Shown here piece by piece: positions 34,738 through 43,674 of a stretch of 62,055 nucleotides of DNA (its first letter is position 1; each line of letters starts with the position of its first letter). The notes below the pieces were generated by a model, which ran no database searches, had not been told where the DNA came from, and saw only the letters and a list, made by a program, of their open reading frames with translations. Source of the DNA: Bordetella parapertussis (GTDB taxonomy: Bacteria; Pseudomonadota; Gammaproteobacteria; Burkholderiales; JACQAP01); assembly GCA_945900965.1 (NCBI GenBank), contig CAMDKM010000020.1, positions 1-62,055 of the forward strand. Direction: 5' to 3'. A program made the translations under genes and the position numbers.

Positions 34738-35757
34738 TCACGCGTGGAATTTTCCCACCCAGGCCGGGTGTTTTAACGCTTCCGTGTTGACGATCAGATG
34801 CGGCTTGCGGCCGTGCGCCACATCGACCGCCGCGCGAAAAGCACTCTTGCCCAGCAGGCTCATGCATTCGTCGGTGTGGCAAATGGCGTGGGGAGCCAGA
34901 ATCACGTTATCCATTTTCAACAGCGGATTGTCCGGGGACACCGGTTCCTGTTCGAAGACATCTATGGCCGCGCCGGCGATGCGATTTGTCCGCAAGGCTT
35001 CGATCAGCGCCGATTCGGTCACCACCGGGCCGCGCGCGGTGTTGATGAAGTAGGCAGTGGGTTTCATCAGGGCAAATTCCCGTGCGCCGATCAAGCCCTT
35101 CGTCGTATCGTCCAGCAGAGTATTGACCGAAATATGGTCGGACTCGCGCAGCAGCGTGTCCATGTCCACCATCTTGACGCCCAGGGAACTCATGGCGGAA
35201 TGGGGAACATTGGGATCGCAGCCCAGCAGCCGCATGCCGAAGGGCTGCACCAGGCGAAAAATTTCTGCGCCGATATTGCCCACGCCAATCACGCCCAGCG
35301 TGCGGCCCATCAGTCCGCTGCCCAGATAATTGCCTTTTTCGGCCCAGCGTCCTTCCCGCGTCAGCCGGTCTTTGAGGAACATGCGGTGGGCAAGCGCAAG
35401 AATGTATCCGACCACGCTGGCCGCCACTGGCCGGCGCACGCCATCGGGCGTAATGGTCAGCAACACGCCTTTTTCGGTACAAGCAGGCACATCCACCGAA
35501 TCGTAACCGACGCCAAAGCGGGCGATCAGCTTCACTTTTCGATTCGGCGATGACAGGGTTTTAGCACTCACTTTTGCAGACAAGACACACAAGGCATCGT
35601 ATTTTTCGCCGTGCTCGGGCAACAGCTCGGGATATTTCTCGGGGAGAAATTCCCATTCCACGACGGGATCGTCCAGAACTTTCAGCGCCTCATCGCCAAA
35701 CAATGTACCGTTGGCCGTGATCGCATCGCGGGTGATACCTACCTTGAATTTCGCCAT
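34738..35757 (-). CDS. D-isomer-specific 2-hydroxyacid dehydrogenase
   Basis: This is a 339-residue NAD-dependent dehydrogenase. The Rossmann motif is LGVIGVGNIGAEIF (about 134-147); the catalytic arginine lies in NTARGPVV, the glutamate in FEQEPVSP and the histidine in LAPHAICHTDE. The family includes phosphoglycerate, glyoxylate and hydroxypyruvate reductases. AGGAGGG precedes the ATG. It is probably the second or later gene of the minus-strand set from the quinone oxidoreductase to the aldolase. Confidence 0.9.
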   Translation of the reverse strand: MAKFKVGITRDAITANGTLFGDEALKVLDDPVVEWEFLPEKYPELLPEHGEKYDALCVLSAKVSAKTLSSPNRKVKLIARFGVGYDSVDVPACTEKGVLLTITPDGVRRPVAASVVGYILALAHRMFLKDRLTREGRWAEKGNYLGSGLMGRTLGVIGVGNIGAEIFRLVQPFGMRLLGCDPNVPHSAMSSLGVKMVDMDTLLRESDHISVNTLLDDTTKGLIGAREFALMKPTAYFINTARGPVVTESALIEALRTNRIAGAAIDVFEQEPVSPDNPLLKMDNVILAPHAICHTDECMSLLGKSAFRAAVDVAHGRKPHLIVNTEALKHPAWVGKFHA

Positions 35758-35765
35758 TCCTTTGC

Positions 35766-35813
35766 CCTCCTAGCCCCTCAATCCCCGATCCTCGATCCTC
35801 AATCCTGCTTTTC
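35766..35813. repeat. Short tandem array (ATCCTCG/ATCCTCA units)
   Basis: Five or six imperfect heptamers, including TCAATCC, CGATCCT and CAATCCT, lie in the spacer between the SDR stop and the dehydrogenase ribosome site. Only one arm is visible. Confidence 0.6.
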
Positions 35814-35814
35814 G

Positions 35815-36570
35815 TCACATCGCGGCCGAAAATGCCCCATCGGTTACCATCACGTGACCGTTCACAAAGGATGCCTCGTCGGAGGCCAGAAAAACCGCGA
35901 CCGGCCCAATCTCCTCTGGCCTTCCCCAGCGGCCCGTGGGAGTGCGCTTGCACACCCAGTCGTTGAATTCCTGGTTTTGGATCAACGCCGTGTTCATTTC
36001 GGTGGCGAAATAACCCGGAGCAATGGCATTAACCGTGATCTGGTGGGCCGCAAGTTCAACCGCCAGTTCACGAGTCAAGGCATGCACCGCGCCCTTGCTG
36101 GCAATGTAGGCCGAGATGGTGGGCCGCGCAAGAATGGCACTCAGTGAACCCGTCATGATGATTCTTCCCCGTCGCGCAGGAATCATGACCTTGGCGGCCT
36201 CTTTGGCCAGCGCCCAAACAGCGGTCAGGTTCGTTCCAATCACCCGCTCGAAGTCGGCCGCCTCGAATTCGGTGATCGGCTTGCGATGCTGAATCCCGGC
36301 ATTGGCCACCAGAATATCGAAGCGGCCTAGTTTCTTGACCGCCGCCTGAATACAGGCCCCACCCGCGGCATGATCCGTCACGTCAAAAGCCGCCGCCTCT
36401 GCCTTCAGCCCCTTGCCCGCCAGTTCCTTGGCTCGATTCTTCAGCGCCGCTTCGTCGCGCGCATTGAGAATGACGTGCGCACCCGCCGAAGCCAACGACT
36501 GCGCCATCGCCCACCCCAGCCCACGCGAAGCCCCGGTGACGAGCGCCACTTTCCCTGACAAGTCGAACAT
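35815..36570 (-). CDS. Short-chain dehydrogenase/reductase
   Basis: This is a 251-residue classical SDR. TGASRGLG (about 13-20) is the cofactor motif, NAGIQ is the structural NAG, and S of MTGSLSA with Y-x3-K of AYIASKGA form the catalytic set. NAIAPGYFATEMN follows. The ATG at 36570 is preceded by GGGAGG; the longer frame is not SDR-like. It resembles gluconate 5-dehydrogenase and 3-oxoacyl-ACP reductase relatives, and the substrate is open. Confidence 0.9.
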   Translation of the reverse strand: MFDLSGKVALVTGASRGLGWAMAQSLASAGAHVILNARDEAALKNRAKELAGKGLKAEAAAFDVTDHAAGGACIQAAVKKLGRFDILVANAGIQHRKPITEFEAADFERVIGTNLTAVWALAKEAAKVMIPARRGRIIMTGSLSAILARPTISAYIASKGAVHALTRELAVELAAHQITVNAIAPGYFATEMNTALIQNQEFNDWVCKRTPTGRWGRPEEIGPVAVFLASDEASFVNGHVMVTDGAFSAAM

Positions 36571-36596
36571 TACACCTCCCCCGAAAATGTCCGGGC

Positions 36597-36663
36597 GCGA
36601 GGAGCTCGGCACGAGGCCCTAGGGTTTAAAACCTCGCGTCTCGCACCTCGTGCCTCGCACCTG
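36597..36663. repeat. Inverted-arm short tandem repeat (GCACGAG / CTCGTGC units)
   Basis: A purine arm GCGAGGAGCTCGGCACGAGG (36597-36616) and a pyrimidine arm with CCTCGCG, TCTCGCA, CCTCGTG and CCTCGCA (36632-36661) are separated by a short AT-rich loop. Confidence 0.7.
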
Positions 36664-36668
36664 ATTTT

Positions 36669-37643
36669 TTAAGGCATCAACACCGTCGATCCCGTGGTCT
36701 TGCGCGATTCCAGGTCACGGTGTGCCTGCGCCGCCTCGGCGAGCTTGTAGGTCTGATTGATTTCAATCTTGACCTTGCCCGATTTGACGACATCGAAAAG
36801 TTCCTTGGCGCCGGCCTCCAGATCCTCGCGCAAGGCAGTGTAGGTCATGAGCGTCGGGCGCGTCACGTACAGCGATCCTTTTCCGGCCAGCACATTCAGA
36901 TCGAACGACGAGACCGGCCCGGAGCCATTGCCAAATACCGCCAGCAGTCCGCGCGCTTGCAGGCAGTCGAGCGAGCCGGCAAAGGTATCCTTGCCCACCG
37001 AGTCGAATACCACGGGCACTTTTCTGCCTCCGGTGATTTCCTTGACCCGATCGACGAAATTTTCGCGGGTGTACACAATGGTGTGGTCGCAGCCATGCGC
37101 CTTGGCGATTTTTGCCTTCTCATCGGAACCCACGGTGCCAATCACGGTGACGCCGAGCGCTTTGAGCCACTGGCAGGCGATCAGGCCCACGCCGCCGGCG
37201 GCGGCATGGAACAAAACGGTTTCGCCTTTCTGCACTCGATAAACCCTGCGAATCAGGTACTGAACCGTCAAACCCTTGAGCATCATGGCAGCGGCCTCAC
37301 GGTCGGAAATACCGGTAGGCACCTTGACCAACTTTTCTGCCGGCGCGAGCCGCACCTCCGAATAGGCCCCGGGAGGACCCCCCGCGTAGGCGACCCGGTC
37401 GCCCGCCTTGAGGTGAGTCACGCCCTTGCCCACCGCCTCGACCACCCCGGCCGCTTCGAGCCCCACACCGCTGGGAAGCGGCAGGGGGTAAAGACCGGAA
37501 CGGTGATAGGTATCGATAAAGTTCAAGCCGATCGCGCTGTGCTTGACACGCGCCTGACCTTCTCCGGGCTCTCCGACCTGAACGTCTTCGTAAACCAGGA
37601 CATCCGGCCCACCCGTCTGATGAAATCTGACTGCCTTGCTCAT
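36669..37643 (-). CDS. NADPH:quinone oxidoreductase (zeta-crystallin/QOR type MDR)
   Basis: This is a 324-residue medium-chain dehydrogenase without structural zinc cysteines. It opens KAVRFHQTGGPDVLVYEDV; GVGLEAAGVVEAVG is the catalytic domain pattern; LFHAAAGGVGLIACQW is the NADPH-binding motif (about 145-160). It reduces quinones or enones with NADPH. The start at 37643 has GGGAGGC upstream. It probably begins the minus-strand run toward the SDR, dehydrogenase and aldolase. Confidence 0.9.
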   Translation of the reverse strand: MSKAVRFHQTGGPDVLVYEDVQVGEPGEGQARVKHSAIGLNFIDTYHRSGLYPLPLPSGVGLEAAGVVEAVGKGVTHLKAGDRVAYAGGPPGAYSEVRLAPAEKLVKVPTGISDREAAAMMLKGLTVQYLIRRVYRVQKGETVLFHAAAGGVGLIACQWLKALGVTVIGTVGSDEKAKIAKAHGCDHTIVYTRENFVDRVKEITGGRKVPVVFDSVGKDTFAGSLDCLQARGLLAVFGNGSGPVSSFDLNVLAGKGSLYVTRPTLMTYTALREDLEAGAKELFDVVKSGKVKIEINQTYKLAEAAQAHRDLESRKTTGSTVLMP

Positions 37644-37698
37644 AATCTGCCTCCCGTTATTTTTCGAGTTTCATCCCGAATTTTACAATTGAGAATGA

Positions 37699-37834
37699 AA
37701 AAACGCGTTTAACACGAAGGATGCGAAGAAAATCAAGTACAAGTGAAACCTGCCCGCGTTTTCCTGATACAGACTTCCTTCGTGAACCTTCGTGTCTACC
37801 TTCGTGCCCTTCGTGTTGAAGATTTTTGCGTTTC
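37699..37834. repeat. Inverted-arm short tandem repeat element (CACGAAGG units)
   Basis: A left arm of AACACGAAGGATGCGAAG type (37699-37735) and a right arm with five CCTTCGTG units (37775-37834) flank a loop of about 40 bases, upstream of the quinone oxidoreductase. Confidence 0.78.
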
Positions 37835-37958
37835 ATTTGTACCCAGATCTTCCATTGAAATTTGAACGCTAATGGAATATCCGGCTTCATACTGGCTGGG
37901 TCGCGCCGCTGCGAACAAATTGTAACAGCCGGCCCAGCGTATTCGTAATGTCTGACTT

Positions 37959-39458
37959 TTACCCGGCCCCGGGCGCGACAACGCGGCCTTTCAAGCGTTT
38001 GAGGATAAGCGGCGTAAACCAGACCAGAATCGTCAGCATGCCCAGCGTGCCCGCAATCGGCCGATCGAAGAACGCCAGCAGTTGGCCGTCCGCCTTGATC
38101 ATCGAAGTCACGAAGTTTTCTTCCAGCATACGGCCCAGCACCGCCCCGAGAATAACCGGCGCCACCGGGAAATCATTCTCCTCCATCACAAAGGCCAGCA
38201 GGCCAAAGGCCAGCATGATGCCGATATCGAACGCGGAGTTGTTGATCGCGTAGGCCCCGACCGTGCAAAACAGCAGGATCACCGGCATCAGCACCGCACG
38301 CGGCACTTTAAGCACCTGCTTGTAACTTTTGATCGCCAGCACGCCCAGCGGCAGCATCAAAAGATTGGCAAGAAAAAAGACAATGAACACCGCGTAGATA
38401 TTCTCGGGATTGTTGATGAATATCGTCGGCCCGGGGTTCATGTTCTTCATGTACAACACGCCGATGGCAATGGCAGTGATCGAGTCGCCGGGAATGCCGA
38501 ACACCAGTGCTGGTATCCACGCGCCGGACAGCGCGCTGTTGTTGGCCGCGCCGCTTTCGATGACGCCTTCGACGTGGCCGGTTCCGAACTTCTCCGGCTC
38601 TTTGGAAAATTTCTTCGACATGGCATACGACATCCATGCCGCAATATCGGCACCCGCGCCGGGCAGCGCACCGATCAGTGTTCCCAGCACACTGCCGCGC
38701 AACGTCTGCTTTGGATATTGGCGAACCAGGGTCCACTGGCCCTTGAAGATGCCGCGAAATTTTTCCTGAGCCAGTTGCAAAGGTCGCTCGATCGAGGTCA
38801 CATAACGCAACACTTCGGACACGGCGAACAAGCCAACCATCATGGGAATCAGCGTGATTCCGCTCATCAGATTCACGTCGTCAAAAGTAAAGCGCGGAAA
38901 CGCGGCCGGGTTTTCCATGCCGATGGTCGAGATCAACAATCCGATGAGCAGCGACACAAAGGCCTTGAGCACGTTCTTCGAGGCGATAAATATCGCGCAG
39001 GTCAGCCCCAGCAACACCAGCCAGAAGTATTCGAAGGAACTGAAATTCAGCGCAACATCGGCAAGCATCGGCGCCGCCGTGACGAGAACGATAGTGCCGA
39101 ACAAACCGCCTATTACCGAGAACACCAGCCCGGCGCCCAGCACCAGTTCCGCCTGTCCCTTGCGGGTCATGGCATAGGCTTCGTCGCAATAAGCCGCCGA
39201 GGCCGGCGTGCCGGGTATACGCAGCAACGCCCCGGGAATGTCGCCGGCAAATATCGCCATCGCGCTCGCCGTAACGATAGCCGCCACGGCGGGCACTGCG
39301 GGCATGAAGAAGGTGAGCGGCACCAGCAACGCGGTGGCCATGGTAGCGGTAAGACCAGGAATGGCACCGACAAAGAGGCCGTAAATCGCCGACGCCCCAA
39401 TGACAGCCAGCACGTATGGATCGAATATCAGCGCAAAGGCCTGGAGAATTGCGTCCAT
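37959..39458 (-). CDS. tctA: Tripartite tricarboxylate transporter large permease TctA
   Basis: This is a 499-residue protein with about twelve hydrophobic segments. It carries the TctA signatures GAIPGLTATMATALLVPLTF (about 27-46), GDIPGALLRIPGTPASAA and GALPGAGADIAAWMSYAMSKKFS (given here as GALPGAGADIAAW). It forms the sodium-coupled channel with TctB and receives substrate from a TctC receptor. It is six bases downstream of tctB. Confidence 0.94.
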   Translation of the reverse strand: MDAILQAFALIFDPYVLAVIGASAIYGLFVGAIPGLTATMATALLVPLTFFMPAVPAVAAIVTASAMAIFAGDIPGALLRIPGTPASAAYCDEAYAMTRKGQAELVLGAGLVFSVIGGLFGTIVLVTAAPMLADVALNFSSFEYFWLVLLGLTCAIFIASKNVLKAFVSLLIGLLISTIGMENPAAFPRFTFDDVNLMSGITLIPMMVGLFAVSEVLRYVTSIERPLQLAQEKFRGIFKGQWTLVRQYPKQTLRGSVLGTLIGALPGAGADIAAWMSYAMSKKFSKEPEKFGTGHVEGVIESGAANNSALSGAWIPALVFGIPGDSITAIAIGVLYMKNMNPGPTIFINNPENIYAVFIVFFLANLLMLPLGVLAIKSYKQVLKVPRAVLMPVILLFCTVGAYAINNSAFDIGIMLAFGLLAFVMEENDFPVAPVILGAVLGRMLEENFVTSMIKADGQLLAFFDRPIAGTLGMLTILVWFTPLILKRLKGRVVAPGAG

Positions 39459-39464
39459 GTCGCG

Positions 39465-39938
39465 TCACCAGGCCCAATCTTGCAGAAGGCCCCACGGCAA
39501 GGGCACGCCGAGACCTTTGTAGAAAATGGCGTGAATAACCAGGGTCACGCCAATGGCGATAATCGGTACCGCCCACCTGCGCACTCGCAAAACCACCAGC
39601 ATCGCACCCAGCAACAGGGGGGCACAGATGAAAAATCCGATCTTCTCGACCAACAGGTAGTAGCCAAACAGGCCGCCCGCCACAATGACAAAAGCGCTCA
39701 ACTGCCGAGGGGTGCGCACCCACTCCGGCACCACGTACCAGGGACCGCCGGCCTTGCGTCGCAAGGCTCCCACGGTTAACACCAGTCCGGCAATACCCAA
39801 CCCAAGCGCAATGAATTGCGGAAACAAGGCCGGCCCGACCGGATCTCCCGGCATGGACGGAAATCCGCGGGTATTCCAGTAAATAAACGCCGCCAAAATC
39901 ATCAGGCCGGCGCCGATCAGGGAATCATGGAGTTTCAT
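39465..39938 (-). CDS. tctB: Tripartite tricarboxylate transporter small subunit TctB
   Basis: This is a 157-residue membrane protein with four helices, in the usual length range. It opens HDSLIGAGLMILAAFIYW with the conserved FPxxPGxxxGPALFPQ region, here as GFPSMPGDPVGPALFPQ. I placed the start at 39938. No Shine-Dalgarno sequence precedes it; the upstream bases are CCGAATCCCGCCCC, the end of a short-repeat arm. Confidence 0.88.
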   Translation of the reverse strand: MKLHDSLIGAGLMILAAFIYWNTRGFPSMPGDPVGPALFPQFIALGLGIAGLVLTVGALRRKAGGPWYVVPEWVRTPRQLSAFVIVAGGLFGYYLLVEKIGFFICAPLLLGAMLVVLRVRRWAVPIIAIGVTLVIHAIFYKGLGVPLPWGLLQDWAW

Positions 39939-39940
39939 GG

Positions 39941-40087
39941 GGCGGGATTCGGGATTGGGGATCGAGGATTGAGGGTCTACACCCTTCACCCTTTATGGTC
40001 AAAGACCGGTATCCCCTTGTGGGACACGCATTCACGGATTTTTGGACCCTTCACTCATTCACACCTTCACTCATTCACACCTTCACT
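39941..40087. repeat. Compound short tandem repeat element between tctC and tctB
   Basis: GGGATTG/GGATCGA/GGATTGA units (39941-39978) are followed by ACACCCTTCACC and, after about 50 bases, by TTCACTCATTCACACC repeats (40048-40087). The same unit types occur at 28096-28225, in the same order. Confidence 0.75.
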
Positions 40088-41045
40088 GCGCCAACCCAAA
40101 CTTCTTCATCAACACCCCGACCTCGGCATCGGTCTTGGCCATCATGGCGGCAAACTCGGTGGGCGGCAGATAGCGCATGCCGAATCCGCGGTTGACCATG
40201 AAATCCTTGTATTCCTTGCTGTCGTAGGCTTTTTTGATGGCAGCGACCAATCGATCTTCGATCGGTTTGGGCAGGTTTTTTGGTGCGCCGATGCCACGAA
40301 ACACGCTGCTCACCCACTTCGATCCGGTCGCGGTTTTCACCGTGGGCACGTCGGGGAATAGCTGCGAGGGCACAGTGTCCATGATGCCAAGGCTGCGCAC
40401 CTTGCCCGCTTCGATCAGTGCGCGCGCTTCGGGATGCGAGCCGGAGACAATCTCGACACCTCCCGCGACCAACTCCTGCAGCCCGGCCGCGTTACTCACG
40501 CTGGGAACCCAGGGCACATTGGTTGGTTCCACATTCAGGTCCGCGAGCAACCCGTAGAGCGACACCTGCCAGGACCCGCCGCGCGCGGTGCCGGTGCCCT
40601 TGAGTTTGCCGGGATTCTTGCGAATCGCATCGACCAGTTCCGGCAGAGTCTTGTAGGGTGACAAGGCACTCACCTGGACAGCCGCGGGGTCCACGTTGAT
40701 CAAGCCAATCGGCGTGAAGCTATCGCCGTTCAACTTGGTCAGCCCCTGATGATGCATCTGGGTAATTTCGAAGGTCAGCACCCCGATCGTGTAGCCGTCG
40801 GGTACCGCGGTAGCAATCGCCTGATGGCCCACCACGCCGCTGCCCCCGGTGCGGTTTACCACGTTAACCGGCTGGCCGAGATCTTTTTCCAGCAAGGAGG
40901 CCATCATCCGCCCCACGGCATCGGTGCCGCCACCCGCTCCCCAGGGCACAATCAGCGTAATCGGTCGAGCGGGATAGTCGGCGCCGTGGGCGCCTGCGGA
41001 CAAGGCCAACATGCCCACGAACAGGGCGGCAAAAACTTTTTTCAT
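40083..41045 (-). CDS. tctC: Tripartite tricarboxylate transporter receptor (Bug/TctC family)
   Basis: This is a 320-residue periplasmic receptor. The signal peptide spans residues 1-20, ending GAHGAD. PARPITLIVPWGAGGGTDA is the first ligand loop, and VNRTGGSGVVGHQAIA is the second. Bug receptors bind carboxylates without charged side chains. It lies directly upstream of tctB-tctA, so it is the likely cognate receptor. Confidence 0.92.
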   Translation of the reverse strand: MKKVFAALFVGMLALSAGAHGADYPARPITLIVPWGAGGGTDAVGRMMASLLEKDLGQPVNVVNRTGGSGVVGHQAIATAVPDGYTIGVLTFEITQMHHQGLTKLNGDSFTPIGLINVDPAAVQVSALSPYKTLPELVDAIRKNPGKLKGTGTARGGSWQVSLYGLLADLNVEPTNVPWVPSVSNAAGLQELVAGGVEIVSGSHPEARALIEAGKVRSLGIMDTVPSQLFPDVPTVKTATGSKWVSSVFRGIGAPKNLPKPIEDRLVAAIKKAYDSKEYKDFMVNRGFGMRYLPPTEFAAMMAKTDAEVGVLMKKFGLAQ

Positions 41046-41294
41046 CGTCTCCTCAGCTCAATGTTTCCGGGCGAAATGTCCGCCCTCCCAGGCAAATCGG
41101 GAGATCGACCATTCGCAACGGATTTGTTTTTCGGCCCCCGGCCTTGGCGGCGACCTTGCGCCGCCAAGGCCGTTGTCGGCTCCGTGTCGGTTCGCGCCTG
41201 TCCGGAAAGGTGGCGATTCTAGGACAATCCGGCCTCTGTAACCAAGGAAACTGGATACGCCAGCGGGCCAAGAGGCTCGCGCGGCGGCGATGGA

Positions 41295-42548
41295 CTATGA
41301 GGAGCGCAGAATCTTGAGCTTGGTTTCGCGACGCGAAGAGCGTTCGATAAATTCGCGGATTTGCGGATAAACGAATTCGCGGAACTTGCGTCCGCTGAAT
41401 ATTCCGTAATGTCCGATGCCTTTGGCCAGAAGATGCTTTCGAAGATCGGACGGTATGTTCCGGCACAACCCGTGCGCCGCCTCGGTCTGACCATTGCCCG
41501 AGATGTCGTCGAGTTCTCCTTCGATGGTGAAAAGTGCAGTTCCGCAGATTGCTTCCGGTTGAACCGGCGCACCACGCACGACCCACTGGCCCTTGGGCAG
41601 CAGGTACTCCTGGAAAACGACTTTGATCGTATCCAGGTAATACTCTGCCGGCATATCCAGTACCGCATTGTATTCGTCGTAAAAATTGCGATGGGCCTCG
41701 GCGCTTTCCCCATCGCCGCGAATCAGGTGCTGGTAGAACTGCCGGTGGGAATCGAGATGGCGATCCGAATTCATCGCCATAAAGCTGGCATGCTGGAGAA
41801 ATCCGGGATACACCTTGCGCATGAAGCCCGGGTAGTTCATGGGAACACTCATGATGACTTTATCCGCAAACCACGAGTGCGGCCGACCTTGCGCGAAATC
41901 ATTGACCGCGGTGGGACTGCGGCGGGTATCGATCGGCCCGCCCATCATGATCATGCCGCGCGGCATGGCAGGGTCGCGCTCCGCCGCCATGAGCGAAACG
42001 GCGGCCAGCACCGGAACGGTCGGCTGGCACACCGACATGACATACAGATCGGGGGCAAGAAAGCGGACAAATTCCCGTATGTACTCGACGTAATCGTCCA
42101 GATAAAAAACGCCCTTCGAAAGCGGCACCATCTTGGCATCCACCCAATCCGTTATCCACACATCGTGGTCCACCAGGGCCGTGCGCACCGTATCGCGCAG
42201 CAAGGTAGCGAAATGCCCGGACAGCGGCGCCACGATCAGCAATTTGGGCTGCGCGACGCTCGTTTCCTTGCGAAAATGCAGCAACTGGCAAAACGGCTTG
42301 TCGATCGCCACCTCGCGCGTCACCGAAACCGGCTTGCCGTCCATCATCACTTCCGTAATACCCCACTCCGGCTTCGGGTAACGCCCCATCAGACGCACGA
42401 ACATCTCGTTGTTGGCGGCTAGGGTACGCGCGCCCGGCACATGGGACAGCGGACTGAACGGACTGGTAAAAAGATGTTTGGCGGTGTCGGCCCAAAACAC
42501 CGACGAAGCAAGCAACGTTTTCTGAAGTTCGTGAATCTGGTAGATCAT
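41295..42548 (-). CDS. phaZ: Intracellular polyhydroxyalkanoate depolymerase
   Basis: This is a 417-residue protein. The nucleophile elbow reads VMSVCQPTVP with Cys174, the cysteine nucleophile typical of intracellular PHB depolymerases. Further blocks are IVAPLSGHFATLLRDTV, WITDWVDA and, near the end, FTIEGELDDISGNGQT and GHYGIFSGRKFRE. It mobilises stored poly-3-hydroxybutyrate. GAGG precedes the ATG. The upstream spacer contains four GCGTCAA motifs. It has no signal peptide, consistent with a granule-associated cytoplasmic enzyme. Confidence 0.92.
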   Translation of the reverse strand: MIYQIHELQKTLLASSVFWADTAKHLFTSPFSPLSHVPGARTLAANNEMFVRLMGRYPKPEWGITEVMMDGKPVSVTREVAIDKPFCQLLHFRKETSVAQPKLLIVAPLSGHFATLLRDTVRTALVDHDVWITDWVDAKMVPLSKGVFYLDDYVEYIREFVRFLAPDLYVMSVCQPTVPVLAAVSLMAAERDPAMPRGMIMMGGPIDTRRSPTAVNDFAQGRPHSWFADKVIMSVPMNYPGFMRKVYPGFLQHASFMAMNSDRHLDSHRQFYQHLIRGDGESAEAHRNFYDEYNAVLDMPAEYYLDTIKVVFQEYLLPKGQWVVRGAPVQPEAICGTALFTIEGELDDISGNGQTEAAHGLCRNIPSDLRKHLLAKGIGHYGIFSGRKFREFVYPQIREFIERSSRRETKLKILRSS

Positions 42549-42570
42549 TCAGCCTCGCTTGCAAGTATTA

Positions 42571-42666
42571 GCGTCAATAGGATCGCGTCTGCCGGGATTT
42601 CGCAATGCGAAATCCTCAGGCGTCAATTTGACGCCCGACTGTAGTGACTCTGTCACAAAGCGTCAA
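42571..42666. promoter_or_regulatory. GCGTCAA motif cluster upstream of phaZ
   Basis: GCGTCAA occurs at 42571-42577, 42620-42626 and 42660-42666 and, inverted, at 42628-42634. The middle pair forms GGCGTCAA-T-TTGACGCC. A second palindrome, GGATTTCGCA-A-TGCGAAATCC, lies at 42595-42615. This looks like an operator region; the regulator is unknown. Confidence 0.45.
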
Positions 42667-42687
42667 GGAAGTTTCCGTCGCTTTTGA

Positions 42688-43674
42688 CTACAAGGGCCCC
42701 AATGGCGCTTCTTGCATGGCAGCCACCTGCTCCCTCAGTTGCAAGACTTGTTCCTGCCAGTAGCGATTGGTATGAAACCAGGGAAATGCCGCGGGAAATG
42801 CCGGATCCTCCCAGCGATTCGCCAGCCATGCCGAATAGTGCATCAGCCGCAAAGTACGCAAAGCTTCCAGCAGATTCAACTCGCGCCGTTCGAACTCGAA
42901 AAACTCTTCATAGCCGGCCAGCACGTCGGACATCTGCCGCGTCATCGCGGCCCGGTCGCCGGACAACAGCATCCACAGATCCTGGAGCGCCGGGCCGTTG
43001 CGGGCATCGTCAAAGTCGACGAAATGCGGCCCGTCATCGGTCCACAAAACGTTCCCCGCATGACAATCGCCGTGCAGGCGCAAGGTCGTGTATTGACCGG
43101 CCCGGGCGAAACATTCACGCACTCCCGCGAGTGCCTGGTCCAGCACACTGAAGTAGGCAGGACGCAAATCGTCCGGAATGGCAACCTTCTCGCGTAAATA
43201 GGCGCTGGGCTCTTCGCCGAATGAATTGACGTCCAGCGCCGGACGACTTTCAAATTGACGCAGCGCGCCCACCGCATGGATGCGCCCGATGAAGCGGCCC
43301 ATCCACTCCAGCGTATCCGGGTTATCGAGTTCCGGCGCCCGCCCGCCGCGCCGGGGATAGAGCGAAAACCGGAAATCGCCGAAGCGATGCAAAGTCGATT
43401 CCGCCAATCGCAGCGGCGGCACCACCGGAATTTCCCGCTCCGCGAGTTCTTCGGTAAATGCGTGGTCTTCCAAAATTTGCGCGTCGCTCCAGCGCCCCGG
43501 CCGATAAAATTTCGCCACCACCGGCTGCCCGTCTTCGATACCGACTTGATACACACGATTTTCGTAGCTGTTCAGCGCCAGCATGCGGCCGTCGCAAAGC
43601 AAACCAGTGGACTCGACGGCATTAAGAATCACATCCGGAATCAGCCCGGCGTAGGGAATGGTGTTTTCGCTCAT
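42688..43674 (-). CDS. srkA: Stress response kinase A (SrkA/YihE-type aminoglycoside-phosphotransferase-fold kinase)
   Basis: This is a 328-residue kinase. LNSYENRVYQVG is the nucleotide loop region (about 34-45), and AKFYRPGRW contains the ATP lysine. RLHGDCHAGN (199-208) is the catalytic loop, and VDFDDA at 219-224 carries the metal-binding aspartate. It matches SrkA, a Ser/Thr kinase protecting against stress-induced death in E. coli. It is convergent with nothing and follows the unknown protein on the same strand, separated by a repeat element. Confidence 0.88.
   Translation of the reverse strand: MSENTIPYAGLIPDVILNAVESTGLLCDGRMLALNSYENRVYQVGIEDGQPVVAKFYRPGRWSDAQILEDHAFTEELAEREIPVVPPLRLAESTLHRFGDFRFSLYPRRGGRAPELDNPDTLEWMGRFIGRIHAVGALRQFESRPALDVNSFGEEPSAYLREKVAIPDDLRPAYFSVLDQALAGVRECFARAGQYTTLRLHGDCHAGNVLWTDDGPHFVDFDDARNGPALQDLWMLLSGDRAAMTRQMSDVLAGYEEFFEFERRELNLLEALRTLRLMHYSAWLANRWEDPAFPAAFPWFHTNRYWQEQVLQLREQVAAMQEAPLGPL

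Noticed and set aside
38082-39779. 565-codon plus-strand frame opposite tctA/tctB
   Set aside because: Antisense shadow of a strongly conserved permease; extreme Q/H/R composition.
41361-42422. 353-codon plus-strand frame opposite phaZ
   Set aside because: Antisense shadow; the sense strand carries the depolymerase motifs.
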